NCBI GenBank assembly: GCA_903877125.1 | Contig: CAIRCM010000211.1 | Location: forward strand, 43,686 to 107,685 | DNA: 64,000 nucleotides | From: an uncultured Acetobacteraceae bacterium | GTDB taxonomy: Bacteria > Pseudomonadota > Alphaproteobacteria > Acetobacterales > Acetobacteraceae | Direction: 5' to 3' | Shown: in pieces, positions 60,840-64,000 of the stretch | How the letters are laid out: the number at the start of each line of letters is the position of its first letter | Position numbering within the stretch: the first letter of the stretch is position 1 | The notes under the pieces: model-generated | Seen by the model: only the letters and a program-made list of their open reading frames with translations | What the model was told of the DNA's origin: nothing | Databases searched by the model: none | Program-made: the position numbers and the translations under genes

Positions 60840-61760
60840 TTAGCTGCGCCGCTGCACGACATAGGCTGCCAGGTCCCGCAGCAGCGCGGCTTTTTCCCCA
60901 AACCCATCCAGATGGCCTGCCGCCTGTTTCGCCAGGGCGTCCGCATGTGCCCGAGCGCGTTCGACGCCCAGCACCGCTACCATCGTCGCTTTACCGGCCG
61001 CGGCGTCCTTGCCGGCCGTTTTACCGATCTCCGCCGAGTCGCCCTCAACGTCGAGCACATCGTCGGCGATCTGGAAGGCAGCGCCCAGGTCGCGCCCATA
61101 TGCCGCCAGCAGATGCCGCTGGTGCGAGGGGGCGCGGCCGAGGATCGCCCCGGCCTCACAACTGAATTGGATCAGTCGGCCCGTTTTTAAAGCCTGCAAT
61201 CGTGTTACAGCGGGTCCATCGAGGGTTTGACCCTCGGTCACCATATCGATCATCTGACCGCCGGCCATGCCTCGCGATCCGGCTGCCATGCCCAGCGCGG
61301 CGACCAGCTCGCAGCGTGCCTGCGGATCGGAATGGGTGTCGGGTTCCGCCAAAACCTCGAACGCGCGGCATTGCAGTGCATCGCCGGCCAGGATGGCGGT
61401 GGCTTCGTCGAACGCTTTGTGAGTGCTGGGCTTGCCGCGGCGCATGTCGTCGTCATCCATCGCGGGTAGATCGTCGTGCACCAGCGAATAGGCATGCAGC
61501 ATCTCGATTGAGGCGGCGACCCGGGCCGCGCAGGTCTGCGAGACTGAGAACAGCGAAGCGGTTTGCAGTACCAGAAAGGCCCGCAAGCGTTTCCCGCCGC
61601 CGAGGGTGGCGTAGCGCATCGCCTCGGCCAGTCGGGCTTCCGCGCCTTCGGGGACCGGCAGCAGATAATCCAGTGTCGTCTCGACCAACTCCGCCGATCC
61701 AGACAACGCTCGGGTCAAATCCGAACCCGCTTTCACCGCGACTATGCCATCCGATGTCAC
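60840..61760 (-). CDS. ispA: polyprenyl (farnesyl) diphosphate synthase
   Basis: A 306-residue trans-prenyltransferase. The first Asp-rich motif is [15 protein letters not shown] and the second is [34 protein letters not shown] lies near 55-68. The residues before the first motif ([10 protein letters not shown]) fit an FPP synthase chain length. It supplies farnesyl diphosphate for squalene and hopanoids. The small exonuclease gene xseB that often precedes ispA is not seen here. Confidence 0.94.
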   Translation of the reverse strand: MTSDGIVAVKAGSDLTRALSGSAELVETTLDYLLPVPEGAEARLAEAMRYATLGGGKRLRAFLVLQTASLFSVSQTCAARVAASIEMLHAYSLVHDDLPAMDDDDMRRGKPSTHKAFDEATAILAGDALQCRAFEVLAEPDTHSDPQARCELVAALGMAAGSRGMAGGQMIDMVTEGQTLDGPAVTRLQALKTGRLIQFSCEAGAILGRAPSHQRHLLAAYGRDLGAAFQIADDVLDVEGDSAEIGKTAGKDAAAGKATMVAVLGVERARAHADALAKQAAGHLDGFGEKAALLRDLAAYVVQRRS

Positions 61761-62084
61761 TATCTGCCTCTTATCCAGAAACCCGATACGGGAGCCGTAA
61801 TCCCCAAGCCGTTAGCATGAAGCGGCACGCCTTGCATGACGAAACACGCGGGAAAACCGCCAGTGTGACAATCCCGCCACACCGCGCGATGTTCCGCTGG
61901 AACAGCTTTACAGCATGGTTGTGGACGGGGCCAGAGCACTGCCATGCGTCGGTGGCAACAAGTCGGCGTTGCGGCTTGTGCCTCAGTCTGCCATATCCCC
62001 GTTATCGTATCCTGACCGCGTTGGTCCGGATTAGGTGCGTCCGGCTTTCGGCCGGGCCACGCATCTCGCAGGAGAGTTCGTCGC
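61761..62084. other. 324-bp divergent intergenic region between ispA and ispH
   Basis: No gene is seen. It should hold promoters for both directions, but I could not pick a convincing -35/-10 pair. A small hairpin (CCGGC-TTTC-GGCCGG) lies about 40 bp before the ispH start, and GGAG is present eleven bases before the ATG. Confidence 0.5.
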
Positions 62085-63014
62085 ATGCTTCGTGTCGTTT
62101 TGGCCCAGCCGCGCGGCTTCTGCGCCGGCGTCGAACGGGCCATCGAAATCGTCGAACGGGCCCTGAAGAAATATGGGCCGCCGATCTATGTGCGCCATGA
62201 GATCGTGCATAACCGCCATGTGGTCGAGGATCTGCGCACCCGCGGCGCGGTGTTCGTCGACGAGCTGGACGAGATCCCGCCGGGCGCGATGACCGTGTTC
62301 TCCGCCCATGGTGTCGCCAAGCGGGTGGAGGAAATGGCGGCCGAACGTGGCTTGCCGGTGATCGACGCGACCTGCCCGCTGGTCGCCAAGGTGCACAACG
62401 AAGGTCGGCGCTATGCAAGGCAGGACCGCGAGATCGTACTGGTCGGCCACGCTGGCCACGCCGAGGTCGAGGGAACGATCGGTCAGGTTCCGGCCAAGGT
62501 TCACCTCGTGCAGACGGTTGACGACGTGCCGACCTTACAGGTCGCGGACCCCGACAAGCTGGCCTATATCACCCAGACCACCCTGTCGGTGGATGACACG
62601 CGCGGCATCATCGCCGCTTTGAAGGACCGGTTTCCGACCATCGTCGGCCCGGATGTGCGGGATATCTGCTATGCCACGCAAAATCGCCAGACCGCCGTGC
62701 GGGAACTGGCGGGGTTGGTCGATCTGATCCTGGTGGTGGGATCGCGCAATTCCTCCAACTCCAACCGCCTGCGCGAAATCGGCGAGGAATTGGGCAAGCC
62801 GGCCTATCTGATCGACGACGCCGAGGCGCTGAGGGCCGAATGGTTCGAAGGCATCGGGTCGGTGGGCGTGACCGCCGGGGCTTCGGCGCCCGAATTGCTG
62901 GTTCGTGGCGTGGTCGAGGGGCTGCGTCAGTTTGGGGACGTCGAGATATCAACCATGAGCGGCGTCGCCGAAGACGTCCAGTTCCGCCTGCCGTTGCAAC
63001 TCGCCGACGTCTGA
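62085..63014 (+). CDS. ispH: 4-hydroxy-3-methylbut-2-enyl diphosphate reductase
   Basis: A 309-residue IspH (LytB), last step of the MEP pathway, giving IPP and DMAPP. The three Fe-S cysteines are in [13 protein letters not shown] (Cys13), [11 protein letters not shown] (near 98) and [13 protein letters not shown] (near 198). It starts at ATG 62085 and ends 13 bp before hpnH, so the two genes are co-transcribed. Confidence 0.97.
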   Translation: MLRVVLAQPRGFCAGVERAIEIVERALKKYGPPIYVRHEIVHNRHVVEDLRTRGAVFVDELDEIPPGAMTVFSAHGVAKRVEEMAAERGLPVIDATCPLVAKVHNEGRRYARQDREIVLVGHAGHAEVEGTIGQVPAKVHLVQTVDDVPTLQVADPDKLAYITQTTLSVDDTRGIIAALKDRFPTIVGPDVRDICYATQNRQTAVRELAGLVDLILVVGSRNSSNSNRLREIGEELGKPAYLIDDAEALRAEWFEGIGSVGVTAGASAPELLVRGVVEGLRQFGDVEISTMSGVAEDVQFRLPLQLADV

Positions 63015-63027
63015 GGATCGCGAAACC

Positions 63028-64000
63028 ATGCCCATACCCTTGAGCCAAGCCATCCGCGTCGGTGCTTATGTCGTCAAGCAGCATCTGCTGGGACGCAAAC
63101 GCTACCCGCTGGTGCTGATGATGGAGCCGTTGTTCCGCTGCAACCTGGCCTGCGCCGGCTGCGGCAAGATCGACTACCCCGCCGAGATTCTGAACCAGCG
63201 CCTGTCCGTCGCGCAGTGCATGGAAGCGATCGACGAATGCGGCGCCCCGGTCGTGGTGTTCGCGGGCGGGGAGCCGCTGCTGCATCGGGAGATCGACCAG
63301 CTGGTGCAGGGCGCGATGGCACGCGGCAAATATGTGATCCTGTGCACGAATGCGCTGCTGCTCGAAAAGAAGATGGACTTGTTCAAGCCGGACAAGCGCT
63401 TCTCGTGGTCCGTCCATCTGGATGGCGATCGGGAAGATCACGACAAGTCGGTCTGCCAGGATGGCACCTACGATCGCGCCGTCGCCGCGATCAAGGAAGC
63501 CAAGCGGCGCGGGTTCCGCACGCAGATCAACACCACGTTGTTCAACACCGCGAAACCGGAGAAAGTGGCGGCGTTCTTCGACGATGTCACCCAAATGGGC
63601 GTGGATGGGATCACGGTGTCTCCGGGTTACGCGTATGAGCGGGCGCCGGATCAGGAGCACTTCCTGAACCGGACAAAGACCAAGGAATTGTTCCGAGCGA
63701 TCTTCCGCCTGCAGAAGCGGGTGAAATGGTCGTTCACGCAGTCTTCGATGTTCCTGGATTTCCTGGCCGGCAACCAGACCTTCCATTGCAAGCCGTGGGG
63801 CATGCCGCTGCGCAACTATTTCGGCTGGCAGAAGCCTTGCTACCTGCTGGGCGAGGGTTACGCGAAGACCTTCAAGGAGCTGATGGAAGATACCAACTGG
63901 GATCTCTACGGCACCGGCAACTACGAAAAATGCGCCGACTGCATGGTGCACTCCGGGTTCGAGGCGACCGCTGTCGCTGAATCGGTGACGAAGCCATGGC
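63028..64000 (+). CDS. hpnH: adenosylhopane synthase HpnH (runs off the right edge)
   Basis: A radical SAM protein with 324 complete codons in the window and no stop yet. The Fe-S motif is LFRCNLACAGCGKI (Cys38, 42, 45). FAGGEPLLHREIDQL and later HCKPWGMPLRNYFGWQKPCY and GTGNYEKCADCMVHSGFEAT are typical. HpnH joins the adenosyl radical to diploptene to give adenosylhopane, the first step of extended hopanoid synthesis. It starts at ATG 63028. Confidence 0.96.
   Translation, partial: MPIPLSQAIRVGAYVVKQHLLGRKRYPLVLMMEPLFRCNLACAGCGKIDYPAEILNQRLSVAQCMEAIDECGAPVVVFAGGEPLLHREIDQLVQGAMARGKYVILCTNALLLEKKMDLFKPDKRFSWSVHLDGDREDHDKSVCQDGTYDRAVAAIKEAKRRGFRTQINTTLFNTAKPEKVAAFFDDVTQMGVDGITVSPGYAYERAPDQEHFLNRTKTKELFRAIFRLQKRVKWSFTQSSMFLDFLAGNQTFHCKPWGMPLRNYFGWQKPCYLLGEGYAKTFKELMEDTNWDLYGTGNYEKCADCMVHSGFEATAVAESVTKPW

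Noticed and set aside
1..64000. CRISPR array, prophage or integrative element
   Set aside because: No regularly spaced direct repeats, integrase, phage structural genes or tRNA-linked attachment duplication were seen.

Overview
The window is a GC-rich stretch of an alphaproteobacterial chromosome. Hopanoid genes (hpnH, hpnJ, hpnI, an hpnM-like gene) interleaved with dxs, ispA and ispH, an alphaproteobacterial Aat, the prkA-yeaH-spoVR operon and several periplasmic binding proteins suggest Rhodospirillales, most likely Acetobacteraceae. That assignment is an inference from gene content, not from a marker gene. Coding density is high, with many 1-4 base stop/start overlaps. No rRNA, CRISPR array, prophage or integrase was seen.

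Layout. 1-1.5 kb: a PIN-domain protein and an unknown partner. 1.5-3 kb: rhodanese and cysteine synthase, divergent. 3-7.3 kb: a four-carbon acid-sugar kinase/decarboxylase pair (OtnK/OtnC), a GT4 glycosyltransferase and a LivK-type binding protein. 7.3-8.4 kb: an ECF sigma factor facing a small zinc-finger (anti-sigma-like) gene. 8.8-13.6 kb: PrkA kinase, YeaH and SpoVR stress operon. 13.6-16.9 kb: Ada and two tandem OmpA-like proteins. 17-18.5 kb: selA and the selenocysteine tRNA gene as one unit without selB. 18.6-22.8 kb: PanE-like reductase and two coupled TPR enzymes (sulfotransferase, GT9-like). 22.8-27 kb: genes separated by a repeat family, including a DNA-ligase homologue that has lost its catalytic lysine. 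27-29.8 kb: UdgX-type uracil-DNA protein, a RelE/Xre toxin-antitoxin pair, a 148-bp IS-derived miniature element with a 4-bp target duplication, and an IS5-type transposase remnant.

30-32 kb holds housekeeping genes (VOC protein, Aat, MsrQ). 32-55.6 kb is a metabolic region: two tandem binding proteins next to a TcuA-like flavoprotein, a HpcH/HpaI aldolase, four MmgE/PrpD paralogues, a complete Fe3+/polyamine-type ABC transporter, a TRAP binding protein, a TauD-type dioxygenase, a zinc alcohol dehydrogenase coupled to a class II aldolase, a flavin-nucleotide-type protein and a second LivK-type binding protein. Together they look like uptake and breakdown of small (poly)carboxylic acids; the substrate cannot be read from sequence.

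55.6-64 kb is the isoprenoid/hopanoid block. Dxs and IspA feed precursor synthesis, IspH closes the MEP pathway, HpnH adds the adenosyl side chain, and HpnI/HpnJ and the HpnM-like protein modify or move the product. hpnH runs off the right edge. The most unusual items are the pseudo-ligase, the PIN pair, the selA-selC arrangement, the MmgE/PrpD-rich region, and the repeat and miniature elements.
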